A stretch of 64,000 nt of DNA from Castanea sativa (lineage: Eukaryota; Streptophyta; Magnoliopsida; Fagales; Fagaceae): assembly GCF_040712315.1 (NCBI RefSeq), contig NC_134021.1:32213501-32277500 (forward strand), given 5' to 3'. A model generated the notes under the pieces. The model was given only the letters and a program-made list of their open reading frames with translations. It was not told where the DNA came from and did no database searches. Below are positions 22,755-35,367 of this stretch, piece after piece (the first letter of the stretch is position 1; each line of letters begins with the position of its first letter). The translations under genes and the position numbers were made by a program.

Positions 22755-22915
22755 ACAGAAAATTCTAAGATACTCTCGGGATAGAGTAAAATGGTGTTTT
22801 CTCATCTCACATTCATGGTAACCATGAATTAATGAGTGGACCTCACTATGAATGTGAGAGGAAGGAGCATCATTCTCCGTGCTTCGGAAGTACCAAAGAA
22901 GTATTCCCATAAGAC
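22755..22915. mobile_element. Hairpin MITE, copy 2
   Basis: The arms 'ctcacattcat' near 22805 and 'atgaatgtgagaggaaggagcatc' near 22850 form a hairpin matching copy 1 at 22209-22325. The ends are diverged and no clear TSD is visible. Confidence 0.55.
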
Positions 22916-24600
22916 ACTTAGACTACCTTTAACTCTCTACATTAGCTCTTGGGAGTCTTGATTTAATCATTAGAGACCTTTAGGTTGGTGCCACACTGGT
23001 ACTCCCTCCGATTAACCCTCTCTTTTTGCAGGGTCATTGAACCTTCAATTGCCACTTCTTCGAAAAGAATTGCCCAACTAGTGGTGAATTTTCACTCTAA
23101 AAAATTGTCAAATTATTAAATCAAATGACATGCATAAACAAAAATATTTTGTTTATGCACCTATAATCTTCAAATTTCTGTATTTATTCAATGCATTTTT
23201 AAAAAACTGTTTTACAGATGATTCTATAAAAGAGGGGAAGAGGGGGGGGGGGGGGTGGGGGGGAGGGGAGAGAGAGAGAGAGAGAGATTAGAACCACCCT
23301 TCTAGTTATTCTACGTAGAGAGTGTAACTTTACTTCTATCCTATTTTAGCTTCCTTGAGCTGCTTCACATGTCATGCCTAGAACTAGAAGTCATGCTAAC
23401 ATGGATTTAATTTTGGGTACAAGCAACTAAAATTCCACAGAATACATAATGGTTAGCTTGTGATTTTGTATTTAAGAACTAATAGTCCCAAAAACTGTGT
23501 CTCATTCCATTTTTACCAGTGCCTTGATGTAACGAATTAAAAAAAAAAAAAAAAATCAACAAAACAGAATGAGTTTAAGTAATGAATTAAGAAAAATCAA
23601 CACAACAGGATGGGTTTAAGCATCTTAGTACAGAGTTATTGGATGCTCTTTTAGTTGTTATCATCCAAAATTTCACTGGCTTTTGCCTTTTGGGGGACAA
23701 TTTCTAAGTTTTATTGAAAGGCCGAATAGAATATTTTGGGGTTCTATTTGATTTTAAAACTTATTTGTCCTAAGGCTTTTTGGTAATTTTGTTTGAATGA
23801 GTCAAGGGCATTGTAACTTAATTAGCATATCTTGTTATTTTCAACGAAAATGTTTATAATTCAAATCTCCCAACTTTCCAACTATTGAATTATTAAAAAA
23901 TAAATTGGGTTTAGTGAGGGATGCTGTTTTGGCATCTAATTAATTCAAAACATTCTACAAAGCCGTAAAATTAATATTCATAACATTTTCACAACATGCA
24001 ACTCCAGTCACCTTATACACCTGAGTCCATGCCAAAACTCAAAATAATAATAATAATAAAAGCAAACAAAGAAGAGGAAAACTGAGTTAAACAGTCTGGG
24101 TTCTTGGTAAGACAATTGAGCATGCTGTAAAGATATTGTGAGCATATGTTATGTTTTTAGGTTTAATATAAAGGAGGAAAATGACTTCTTACCAAATTAT
24201 GGTAAGAATGTGGCAAATTTGAAAAGGGCGAGTAATTGAGTGATTGCCATTTGCCATATTTTTCTGAATTTTTTCCCTAAAAAATTAATCATGTTTATTT
24301 ATTATTATTTAGATATATATAGAAAAAAATGGTGTTTTAGCCTTATAGCCTATGGGACTATATTATTTCATTCTCTAAGATATGGGATTCTTAAAACCAT
24401 AGGATCAATAACGTGGTGAATGAAACTTGAAACATTCAAGTTTAGAGCACATTGTTTTAAATTTATTAAGCCTCTAAGGAAAATTCATGGTTGAGTTAAA
24501 CCAAAGTAAGGAATATTTTAATTTCATGCTAAAGTTAATTAATCTGTCTAAAAAACACACACACAATAATAGGCTGAAGAAGAAGTCACAAAAAAATATA
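22916..24600. other. Intergenic, upstream of the GT47 gene; G-rich purine tract
   Basis: There is no coding ORF. A purine tract at 23231-23288 has G runs up to about 15 bases followed by (GA)n. A short direct repeat, 'caaaacagaatgagtttaag' / 'cacaacaggatgggtttaag', lies near 23560 and 23599. The rest is AT-rich. Confidence 0.6.
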
Positions 24601-25338
24601 AAAACTAGTAGCAATAGCGAAAGGGAGAGAGAGAGGTCTGCCTAACTAACCAACGAACAAAAGAGTCCGCTTCCACGCATTATACCCCTATTCCCACGCT
24701 TCTTCTTCCAAGCAAGCACGTCTTGGCACACAAGCTGTGTAGAGAGATAGAGATAGAGAAGGAGTCTATTCCTTCAATAACACCGGACCGGTACCAACAA
24801 TTGCAACAAACAACAACAACAAACAACAAGAACAACAACCTTTTTGTTTGTGCATTTCCTTTCCTCTACGGTACGAATCCAACCCCTTTTTTTTCACTCT
24901 TTCATTCAACAAACCAAACCACCATTGAACGAACCTTTTTTTATCTATCTTTTGGTGGGTTTGTCATATACGATTTGATTTCGTATGGGTTTGCTTTTAT
25001 TGGGTCCATCTCACATTTTGGGTCGATGGACAATGTAGTTTTATTGGTTATTTAATCTTTGTGATGTGTTTCTTTCATTGGGATTCATTCAGTGTATTGT
25101 TTTTTGTCAACTGGGGGGGTTAATTTTTATTAATGTGGTGTGCAATTGATGGTTACAGGCATGCGTGAATTTTGAGTTCCAATTGTGCTGTCCTGTCTAT
25201 ATATTCGGAATTTCCATGGTAACATAGTTGTTCTTTTGGCTCAGCTCATTCAGGAAGTTGGTTTTCCAAATTCCAATATATAAATGGCAATTCATACAGA
25301 ACAACATTGTTAAAACTTTGTTTTGGATTTGCATTGAA
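24601..25338 (+). promoter_or_regulatory. Promoter and 5' leader region of the GT47 gene
   Basis: The stretch holds a CAA-rich run (about 24796-24840), typical of plant leaders, and no coding ORF. A possible 5'-UTR intron has its donor at 24871 (ctacg|gtacga) and its acceptor at 25158 (ggttacag|gc). The transcription start cannot be fixed from sequence. Confidence 0.4.
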
Positions 25339-28300
25339 ATGGCTGAGAGAAATGTCTCATCCCTGGGGATTGTTTCTAGGAACTTTCTGTTTTGTTTGTT
25401 CGTTACAACATCAGTCTTGTTCATATTATCTTGGTTCTTTGTGTTGCGTTCAACCAGTCGTCCTAGCTTCATCGATCATAGTTTGTTACCCAATTCCAAG
25501 CATTTTGCTACGGGTGGTGACAATGGGGATTCTGCTACCCGTAGTGAAAACGAGGTGGAACCCTCGATTGGAAATAGATCAATCCTTGTGGACAATGATG
25601 AAGAAGAAGAATCACCCCAAGAGAATGCAAAATCTGATGTGAAATGCATTACCAAAGATAGTGTAGTTCTAGATCAGCAGAAAGAAAATAAACTAGTTCT
25701 TAAGGTTTTTATGTATGATCTATCCCCTGAGTTTCATTTTGGACTCTTAGATTGGAAGGCACAAGGTAATAGTGTTTGGCCTGATATTCAAACTAAGATA
25801 CCTGATTATCCTGGTGGGTTGAATTTGCAACACAGTATAGAGTATTGGCTTACATTGGATCTCCTTGCTTCTGAACTTCCAGACCCTCCAAATGCCCAGA
25901 GTGCAATAAGAGTCCGCAACGTTAGTGAAGCTGATATTATATTTGTACCATTCTTTTCTTCCTTATGCTATAACCGGTATTCCAGAGTCGACCCGCACCA
26001 AAAGAAGACCAAAAATAAGTTGCTTCAAGAGAAGTTGGTGAGGTTTTTAACAGCCCAGAAGGAATGGATAAGGTCAGGAGGACATGACCACTTAATTGTG
26101 GCCCATCATCCGAATAGCCTTTTAGATGCAAGGACGAACCTTTGGCCTGCAACATTTATACTTTCAGACTTTGGAAGGTATCCTCCAAACATAGCAAATG
26201 TTGAGAAAGATGTGATTGCTCCTTACAAACATGTAATCGGATCGTATGTTGATGACTCGTCTGATTTTGATAGCCGTCCAACTTTGCTGTACTTCCAAGG
26301 AGCAATATATAGAAAAGATGTAAGTACTCTTTCTCTTTAAGTAATTTTTGTTCAATGTTTCTTGCAGTATCAGTTGTAGGAAATTTGGTTAATTAAATTT
26401 GCTGGGAATTCTGTTGCTTACATGTTCTAAACAAAATTATAAGCTGTAGGTCACTAGCTAGACTTGGGTTTCATTTTCTTTTTGCTATGCCATGCCTCAC
26501 ATGTTAGTTAATACTGACAATAATATTTACGCAGAGAGAAACTAAATACTCTCATGAAGTTCAAATTGTTTATATTGAATGAAGAATTAGCTAATTTTAC
26601 TAAATTTGTTGGACAGATGCTATGCATATCTAAAATATTTTGCAAAAACAGGCATAGGTAAGATTTATAACTGATAATATATGTACTTTTAACATATATC
26701 AATAAAATTCAATGTTAAATCTACACATGATGAGTCAGATAATTTACTTAAGTGAGCCAATCTGACAGCTGTGCAAGAAGTAAAATAGAAGTTAAATAAC
26801 AATAACATACCTTCATAAAACAGTAAAAATCTTAGGTTCAAAGTAGCTGTTTTTGCTGATTATTAGTCCAGAGTATACATGGTATTGTAATTATATTTTT
26901 CTTAGTTCATTGCCATTGTTCTAGAAGGAAGGTGAATTATAACATGAAGAGTTCTGTATGATTTCAAATATCATTGACCTATTGGAAATGAATAAGATTG
27001 TAAAAATATCTAGACACATCTATGTTGCACTTTCATGTCTAAAAAGGTGAAGAACACTTATAAATACTATTACACTCCAAAGTAATTTCTTTCCCCACAA
27101 CTCAGCTCAAGAACTGAGAGTTACGGGAAGTTAGTATTTGGTTTAGTTTCTTTTGTGAGGTGAGAGTTGAGTTCCAGTGCTCAAACCCACTTTGCAAACT
27201 TCACAATCCTTGGGGTCAACACATACTTTGAAATCCTTAGGTAAGCTGGTGAAGTACAAATCAGCAAGGAAACTCCCGTCGTGTCTCCAGTCTAAAGTTC
27301 TTATTTTTCCTTTTGGTTTGGGGATGTACAGATCTTTAGGGGAAAATTCTTGTGTTTAGGGGTGATGATGGATTATTTCCCCCTTTCTCTTTGTCCATCA
27401 TTTCTACTCTTTTCTCTTTCCATTTCCTCCAAATTAAATTGGTTGTGAAGCTGCATTTAAGGGAGTGCACAGTTTTGTTTTATATTGCAGTTGTTAAGGA
27501 TGATACAGAGGTGACCATTCACTAATTAAGGTTGGGAGGAAAGGTATTGATTCTGAAGATCCTCAGGAAGAACGTAAATGAAGTTGTGCAGTTGTAGCAT
27601 TATCTGACACTGATTGAAGAGTTCTATTGAGAAGATATATGAAATTGAGCTGAGAATGGATAACAGATTCTCTTGTATAGAGAGAGTGGCCTAGGGATTT
27701 GTTAAAACCATTCTATTTTTTATTTATACTTATTTATCATTTTGGTTGGGGAAGAGGGGGATTGGTTTGTTGGGTTCTGGTGAATTCCTTTAAAGGGCAG
27801 ATCAGTATGGCCAGGGGAGAATTGATCCAAAAAGTTAAAAGGCAAGGAGAGCAGGGCTTTTAGGAGGATTACTCTTTATATTTTATCTAGCTAACCCCAA
27901 AGTTTTGGGACTAAGGTATAGTTGTTGTTGTACTTTTTATATTTCATCTGATATTCTAGGAAGGAGCGAAATAGGGATTATTTTTGTTGGTGTTCAGCTT
28001 CACAAGTTCATATTCTAAATTAAACATTGATCATCCCTTGTACACTATCTTCATACTTGGGATGACCCTCCTGTTATCTTGTGAATTTATATACCTAGTA
28101 ATAAGATAAAATAAATGGGGCAATTTGGAACATGGTTCCCCATTGTTTGATTTGGGGTATTTGGAGAGAGAGAAATGCTCAAATATTTGAAGGAAACAAA
28201 AGTTCGATTCAAGACATGAAGATGTCTTTTTCTAGACTGTCTGGGTGGTCTAATGCTTCAGATGTTTTATCTCTTTCTTCATTTGCTGATATACTTGATA

Positions 28301-30207
28301 GATGTACTTTGTTTTCTTCTTCTTAGTTTTGTTTTCTGCCCATGCCTATCTTAGTGCATGTCCTGTGTGCTCTGGCCCCTTTTTTGTACTAGTTTTCTCT
28401 TTCAATGAAGTATGTTACTTCAATTAAAAATAAATAAATAAGCTATGGAAAAAAACACAAGAACAAAAGATAAAGCTTTCCACATTGACTGCAGCATAGT
28501 CTGTTTATATGGATCTAATGTGTTATCAAATCCATTAATTGGTTTGTATTTCCTAATGAATTTAGAATATCCTCCTTTTTCTTGGATCATGTATACACCA
28601 TCAAGTTCCTTCACTTAAAACCGTAGGATTTATTGTAGCCAATTTCAGTCCCCTTCTCCTTCTGTTAGTTGGCAGTGGATCCTATGTTCTGGCACATCAG
28701 AGTTCTGGATAGGCTGCGACCCTCGTGATCCTATTTCAGCTTTAGTTATCTAGGAATAGCGCAATTTCAGGGTTCTGGTGCTTACCTTCATGCTTGGCTC
28801 CTCGAATGATACCTGAATGAGGCAATTTCCCTTGTGGATGACCCTATGAATTCTTCAGATGGTTGTTTTTGTAATCATGTAAGAATTTTCCCTATAAATA
28901 TCTCCTGTTTTCTCTGGGCCACAATTGCCACAGGGAAAATTGTTTTTATGGATCTTATCTGTATGCTGATGATTCGAAATGAATGATCATTGTTCATCAT
29001 CTCTAACTAACATCATAAAGTCCTAAACTTTCTTGGAGACCTATACTAAAATAGCAAAATGTAATCTAGGTTCAGCACCAGTTATCTAGTATCCCAAGAA
29101 AGGGTATTGGCTATTTTCAGATTAATTATGATGTAAGGGACAAGTCCTTCGCCAGACCTAATGAGAATGGCCTTGTCATGGGTAGTATTGAAGTTCCTTT
29201 TGGTAGCAACCAACCTCTATGAATGGGAAAGTCTTGATCCTTGTGTGTGTGTGTGTGTGTGTGTGTGCACAGACTTAAAAATGATGTGTGTGTGTGTGTG
29301 TGTATTTTCCTTTTACCTTTTTCCCTAGTCATTGAAAGCATTTTGTTCATTTATGGGATGATTCTGTTTGTGTTTCTTTGATACAAATTTCTTTTGTCTC
29401 GCATGATCAATACGTTGTCCACCAATCTAGGATTGTTAATTAGGCATACTTTATAATTTAATTCTTTTTGATTGGTCCATTTTTGATGAAATCTCAGTGA
29501 ATTGTCATTTCTTGGATTCTCGATGCTTCTATGTTCAATTGATTCAATGATATCTTCTGTTTCATTTATTTAATTTATTCAGTCTGTTTCACTTTGGATT
29601 GCTTGCGTTCAACTTATGTAAGATTCTTAAATGTTGGGTTTCTCATACTCAGGGAGGCTTTGTTCGGCAAGAGTTATATTATCTTTTGAAAGATGAGAAA
29701 GATGTGCATTTTGCATTTGGAAGTGTCCAAAAAGATGGAATTAAGAAAGCTACCCAGGGAATGCACTCTTCGAAATTCTGTCTCAATATAGCAGGTGATA
29801 CCCCCTCATCAAACCGCCTCTTTGATGCCATTGCTAGCCATTGTGTACCTGTCATCATCAGTGATGAGATAGAGCTCGCATATGAGGATGTCCTTGACTA
29901 TTCTCAGTTCTGCATATTTGTTCGGACAGGGGATGCTCTCAAAGAAAAATTCCTCATGAATCTCATCCGGAGTATTAAGAAGGATGAGTGGACCAGAATG
30001 TGGCAGAAGTTGAAAGAGGTTGAAAATTTCTATGAGTTTCAGTACCCATCGAAGGAGGGTGATGCAGTGCAAATGATATGGCAGGCTGTTGCCCGTAAGG
30101 TTCCTGCTATTAGATTGAAGCTACACAAGTCTAGTCGATTCTCTCGTTCTCTTGTCCACTCTGAGAGGGGGTTAAACTTGATACCATCGCCAAATAATTT
30201 TTGGTGA
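25339..30207 (+). CDS. ARAD1-like: GT47 exostosin-family glycosyltransferase, ARAD1-like arabinosyltransferase
   Basis: There are two exons, 25339-26319 and 29653-30207, joined in phase 0 (YRKD then GGFVRQ) across a GT-AG intron of 3333 bp, giving 511 aa. The first 14 residues are followed by a single membrane anchor (about 15-36), so it is a type II Golgi protein with a variable stem to about residue 115. The exostosin domain runs from about 118 to 455: MYDLSPEFHFGLLDW, YPGGLNLQHSIEYWLTLDL, DIIFVPFFSSLCYNRYS, IVAHHPNS, LYFQGAIYRK, and the sugar-nucleotide region KFCLNIAGDTPSSNRLFDAI (368-387). These blocks closely match Arabidopsis ARAD1/ARAD2, known for making arabinan side chains of pectic rhamnogalacturonan I. 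An in-frame Met at 25228 would add 37 residues; I prefer 25339 because it puts the anchor at the N-terminus. No stop or shift is seen in either exon. Substrate is inferred from family. Confidence 0.9.
27895..27935 (+). mobile_element. Possible SINE 3' end
   Basis: 'ccaaagttttgggactaagg' followed by a GTTGTTGTTGT tail resembles the 3' end of plant Au-like SINEs. The 5' end and TSD are not seen. Confidence 0.3.
28105..28440 (+). mobile_element. 5'-truncated L1 LINE tail
   Basis: The translated C-terminal piece LIWGIWRERNAQIFEG followed by KMSFSRLSGWSNA matches the end of ORF2 in the L1s at 39076-45844 and 46430-55304. A 3' UTR and an AT-rich tail (aaaaataaataaataag) follow. Confidence 0.68.
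29241..29303. repeat. (GT)n microsatellite, two runs
   Basis: Two TG runs (about 29241-29267 and 29285-29303) are separated by 'cacagacttaaaaatga'. Confidence 0.95.
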
Positions 30208-30815
30208 AAGAGGAAGCTTTCATTCGTTTGGGCTCTTTATTTTTAGAGCTTTTGATATAACAAAATATTGAGTTTTACACTCTTCAGCAAGGTGAGAACT
30301 ACAATGTATCCTCACTGCAAATTTTGAGACTGACATTGTAACTTTTCTGAAAAAAAAAAAAGGGGGGGAGGGGGGTGCAGAGAAAGGAAAAAGGAAGCAT
30401 TCAGCTTCCATCTATGCCTAGGAAAATTCATAATTTTTTTATTATATATATAGATTTTATTGTCTTCTTTTCAATACAAATAATTTCGAAACACAAACTT
30501 GTTAATATCAGCATTATGCTTAAGGCCTTACCATTTTCCCATGGCTGCTTCCAGGCTGATCAAGAATGGTCTAAGTCTGTGTAAGTTGGCAATCTAATAA
30601 GTAATGAGTAAAAACCATTAGTCCCTGCAAATGCCAGTCAAGGTACGTTGTGTAAGTGTAATAAGACTAAGATTTTCGCCAACTAGATCAATGCTATGGT
30701 GCACTACGAAATAATAGTACTTATCTCTCAGTCTTATTATAAAAGATAGTAGTACTTATCTCTCAGTATTTGGATCTCTGAAATTTCATTTTGGTGTAGA
30801 GAAATTTCATTAAAT
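30208..30815. other. 3' flank of the GT47 gene
   Basis: It contains the likely 3' UTR and an A-run/G-run stretch (30350-30376). A short duplicated phrase, 'gtacttatctctcagt', occurs near 30717 and 30752. No ORF is supported. Confidence 0.5.
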
Positions 30816-31240
30816 TTAAAAGCAGAAGTTTTTTAAGTACAAAACCGTTTGGCTTACAACAAAAGGTGGAGGAACAGAATGCATCACAAAAGGTTCCCCA
30901 CTTCCCCTAAAACTATTTCTAACTTCAGCTAACAAATTTGTACAGCAATTTCCACCTTGATGATGAGTATGTTGGATGACCGCCTCAAATTGCCGGATAA
31001 GAAATCTGAAATTAGAAATTAGGGCACTGCATGTGTGAGACTCGTAAACTGGAGAATCTTGTGAAGCTAAAAATATCCACAATTAGCTTGACATCCAATT
31101 TGATGATGATTTTCTGGGCATTTGAGTTAGAAGTTAAACTGAGTCCATCCCTAAGAATCCAAAACACTGCCACCAAAGAATTGGATATCCCAATGTTCTT
31201 GGAGAAAGTCAGAGTTTGGATTGGATAAGCTCCCCCACAT
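30816..31240 (-). pseudogene. LINE/RVT_3 RNase H-like relic
   Basis: Minus-strand translation gives ALISNFRFLIRQFEAV, then HHQGGNCCTNLLAEVRNSF, then HSVPPPFV. This follows the pattern of the plant RVT_3 RNase H domain (a 'DCRxLL' block, a REGNxCADxLA block, then a PPxFV end). The usual catalytic residues are replaced and the frame upstream is broken. It could come from a LINE or from a host RNase H-like gene copy. Confidence 0.5.
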
Positions 31241-32167
31241 TAGTTCTTTGAGTTCAAAAGTACTGATTCATATCATATCATATGTGTTGAGTTTAAAGAA
31301 ACCAAAAGGAGGTGGTCACTCCCAAGTAATCAGTCAGCAGAGTAGAGTTCAACAGCCAAATAAATATTAAATAATGTTTTTTTTTTTGGCAGATAAGATT
31401 GATAGGTGTGAAGTGAAGAATGGCTCTCATTTCTTTCTTCTTTATGGGCCTTTGAAAACATAATCAATTTCATTGCTGGAGAATACCATATTAGGTTTGA
31501 GATTGGCATGCATCCAGTAGTAAAGTAGTTTTTGAGTTTTGACACTTATCTCTATGGATTGGATTCAGTTTCTGCTCTTATAAAAAAGGAAATGGAGCGA
31601 TAGGATATTTCCTTGCTAAAAAACCCCATAGCAATAGCCATAGGTACCTAACTCTATTTTTATTATATTGTATGTATGTATGATAAAGATGAAATAATTA
31701 GCCAGGAGCAGGTAGGATGCTACTATGATCACGTCCAAGTAGGAAAGCCACGCTGGTCGATCTTCTTTACCCATTTTTTGTTTACACACACACACACACA
31801 AAAAAAAAAAAAAATTGATGAAGTGCCCATGCATTATTTTAGCACTTGCCCAATTTTGGCATGAAATCTGAAACATTTTTAGAATAAATTTTTTACTCCA
31901 TTTGTTTGTGGAAGATATCATATCAGCCATTTCTCTTCTTTTTTCCTACTTCTCATTGAATGAAGCAGGCTTTTGTATTGTGACACAATTAATTGATTAA
32001 TTGATTCATCAAAAAAAAAAAATAATAATTAATTGATGGTATTATCTTCAATACAGCCGATCAGCTTTAATTTATGTAGCAAAAGCTAGCTTTCAACCTA
32101 ATTTTCCGGCCATAAACTATAAGATTACCTTAAATAGGAGGACATTGCACAAACTAAACTAATGAGT
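31241..32167. other. Intergenic, no gene seen
   Basis: AT-rich, with an AC/A run near 31784-31814. ORFs here lack known domains. Confidence 0.55.
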
Positions 32168-32176
32168 TGAAAAAAG

Positions 32177-33080
32177 GGTGATAATAGCCAAATATCATGT
32201 TTTGGAAAAATTTGTGACAAACTAGCATTGTTTCGGAAATATGTAGCAAAGTGCCACTTTTTTAGTACTCGAGTTCCACAAAATCGAGTTTTAAATAGTA
32301 CTCGAATTCAGTGAACTTGAGTTTTTAGTGAGTCGTCAACGTGGCATTGCTCACCTGAAATTTGTGTAATTAAAAAAAATAATCTGGTACTCAATATTAC
32401 TGAAATGGAGTATTTTTTTATAATACTGGAGCTTAGTGTAGTTGAGTACCCTTTTTTTTTTTTCTTTTTTTTTTTGTTTTTGTTAGAATGGCTTGAATAG
32501 TCAAACTTACTGGTTTGACATTAGCCAACAAACCATTAAATGGCATGCCCATGTCTGGAAGATGCATGATATTCAAGAAGTTTCATGAATTGTCAAAGAA
32601 GATGGCCAGGAACAACACTTGAAATGCAAACCAAATTCATGCTTCTTTTCTTTTGGCTGAAATGGATGACACTTTGGCCATAAATGCTTGCCATTTTCTT
32701 TGACTTGATAAGTTTCATGTCGGTGTAATTATTGATATTTCGGCTTAACTTTGGCTATAAATAGATGGTGATTTTGAGAGAAAAAAGAAAAAAAGAAAAA
32801 AGAAAAAAAAGGTACTCCACTCGAGTACTATAAAGCAGTACTCGATTTCAGTCATATCGAATACCACATTATTTTTTTAATTACACAAATTTCAAGTCAA
32901 CAGTGCCAGGCTAGACGCTGGCGACTCACTAGGAACTTGAGTTTACTGAACTCGAGTACTATTTAAAGCTCGATTTTGTGAAACTTGAGTGCTAAAAAAA
33001 TGGTACTTTGCTAAATATTTTCAAAACAGTGCTAATTTGCCACAAATTTTGCCAAAACTCGGTATTTGGCTATTTTCACC
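32177..33080. mobile_element. Fold-back element with about 280-bp inverted arms and 9-bp TSD
   Basis: The left arm (32177-32460) and right arm (about 32812-33080) are long imperfect inverted repeats ending GGTGATAATAGCC / GGCTATTTTCACC, with repeated ACTCGAGT/GTACTCGA words. The flanks are tgaaaaaag (32168-32176) and tgacaaaag (33081-33089), 8 of 9 identical. A 9-bp TSD with long inverted arms fits a non-autonomous Mutator-like element. The 340-bp centre is unrelated to the arms and includes a TATA-like motif (ctataaata, near 32755). Confidence 0.78.
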
Positions 33081-33114
33081 TGACAAAAGCCATTCACACT
33101 GTGATGTCACTTTT

Positions 33115-34378
33115 TGTGACAGGTCCTTAAACCCAAGCCCAACAAGGTGTTGTGGGCTTGTTGAGAGGACATGGATCTTTGGGCGAACTAGAGTCGGTTC
33201 ACCAAGATAAAAATCTGCAAAATTGGGCTATGGAACCGAGTTGTACGCAGGCTGCAAATAAGACAAGAACCAAAAAGCACAAGGAAGGCCTATACTTTAA
33301 TAAAGAATGGGGGGATTGTTAGAACTGAATAATAAAAAGAAGGACAAGGACATCAATAAGTGCGAGCCATCAATAGATTTTTATTAATGAATTTAGTGTT
33401 CTCATTATACAAAAGGAACAAGCTTTTCAAAGAAGCAAGAGTAATCTCAAAGCTGTGAAGCTCCTTGGATCTCAAAGTTCACAGTCTTAAGAGAAAGGTT
33501 TCGATGAACCCTAAGACTTGTAAAATTTGAACCCTAGGTTTAATGTAGGAAAAATTCTCAAGTGTTTTTTATTTTTCACACTTTTTGCTATTTCTTGTTT
33601 CTCTACCCTCCACACGTTCAAGGTAGCTTCCTTTTATAGTGAAACTTAAAGGGCATGAATTTACCATTTTCTCCCCAAGTCCTCGGTTCTTCCAATCTTT
33701 TTTTGAAACGAGTATCCCGAGATTTCTTCCCTTTCTCATTCTCTTTTCTCTTTTCCTTGGAGTAACCCTTGAAAGCACTTCTTATAACCTTCCCCTTATA
33801 AAAGATGCTTTCTTCCCAACCGTTTCATATCCTTTCCAAGGTCAACGGGATGGGTCTCTTTCCAAACTTGGAGGGGTGGACATTTCGAAGGTTCCTCCAT
33901 TTTGATGGTGACCGGTTGTGGCATGCCTTTTTTTGAAATGGTATTGATCTTTCGTCGAGATGAAGGGTTCTTGTAAAGGTTCTCTGATCTTGTCACGATT
34001 TTAGTCATTCTACCTTCTTCAAGGTCCCTCAGTCTTCCTCCTTTCTTAGACAGTTCAGCATTCAACCTGTGGTCCTCGATGCTAATGTGGATCCCTGTCC
34101 TTTCTCTCTACATAGGGGCCCTGGGCTTCTGAACTTCTTCCTTTTCCCATTCTTTACGACCTCATTTATTTTTCTAAGGGATAGGATCCCTTCTAGGCTT
34201 GTCTATTCATTGGGTTGGGCCACATTTCACCCTACTCCAATTTAGGCTTTTTTTTTAATTTTTTTTTATTTTGGTAGGGGCCTCGTTATGAGTACCCTGT
34301 AGCTGTAAGAAGGCCTGTGTTTGTTGGCTTCATGAGTTTGGGCTTCCCCCTCTTTTTGGGATTTCTTGGGTGCCAACA
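33115..34378 (-). mobile_element. Probable solo LTR, about 1.26 kb
   Basis: Read on the minus strand it begins TGTTGGCACCCAAGAAA (ending at 34378) and finishes GGACCTGTCACA (33115). A TATA box TATAAAAG on the minus strand lies at 33631-33638 within a typical U3/R context. No long ORF or primer-binding site is present and I found no matching TSD, so the ends are approximate. Confidence 0.5.
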
Positions 34379-35367
34379 CACTACACTAGTTGCATGATGT
34401 GATTTAGGTGTTTGTGTCATTACAATGAATTTATATGATTAATTTCTTATTTTAGGTTTTTTTTTTTTGGTTTCAATTTGAATATTAAGTTAGCTTCGAT
34501 TTTTGGGTTGAGAGAATAGAATTGTTGGGAAAAAAGTGGCAGCAAGCCTTGATATAGGGTTGTGTAGTTTGTGTCGCTGTTGAGAAGGCCTTTTTTGAGG
34601 GGGCAAATAAAATATAATGAAAAAAAGGAAAAAAGAAAACAGTTTTCCATTAATTTAATAAACTTCTATAATTATTTTCTTCTTTTATTTATTTATTTAA
34701 TGAATTTTTTGGTGGGTTAATTGCAAAATTTTAGCAAACTCTAAAGGAAGGGACACAATGACACTGTTCTATACTTGGGATGTAAAATTGTAAGTTTTAA
34801 AAGTTGAGAAATCGATTTAGAAGTGATCCCAAGCTTAAAAGGGATAAAGTGCATTGCAACCCAAAGTTTAATTATATATTTTTTTGATAGGAAAAGTTTA
34901 ATTACAATTGATTAGTTAATAAAATCAACCTTTTGGTATAATTGTGTACTTTTAGTTTCTTTTAACAATTAAAATGAAATATTAATTAAAAAAATATGGT
35001 TAGTTCTTAATATATCCTTCACTTTAGAGATATCATATATAAAACAGTATTCTATTTAACTATTCTTACTAGGTAGATATTAGCGCATATATATATACAC
35101 ATAATTTTTTTATAAGATAGAAACATGAGCCCGACTTTTACCCTCACGTCTCACAAGCCCTTGTTCTTCGTGATGCGCTTTTATAAAGCCCAGTAGTTAA
35201 TGGGCCAAGGCCTAAGCCCATACTAATACATACAAAAAAAAAAAGAAAAAGAAAAAGAAAAAGAAAACCCCATCTAAAGCCCCTCCTCCTCACTCTCACT
35301 CTCGCTCTCACTCTCAGACTGAGACTCATTTTTCATGTAAAAAAAAATATTCAGAAACACTACACGA
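34379..35367 (+). promoter_or_regulatory. Upstream region and CT-rich leader of the cysteine synthase gene
   Basis: AT-rich, no ORF of note. A CT-rich stretch, (ctcact)n, at 35287-35320 lies 50-80 bp before the start codon and looks like a plant 5' leader or Y-patch region. The exact transcription start is not visible. Confidence 0.45.

Larger units (their letters stand above)
26320..29652 (+). other. Single large intron of the GT47 gene
   Basis: The donor is gat|gtaagt and the acceptor ctcatactcag|gga. It holds a 5'-truncated LINE tail (28105-28440), GT microsatellites (29241-29303) and a possible SINE 3' end near 27895-27935 (ccaaagttttgggactaag then GTTGTTGTTGT). Nothing else is recognisable. 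Confidence 0.8.
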
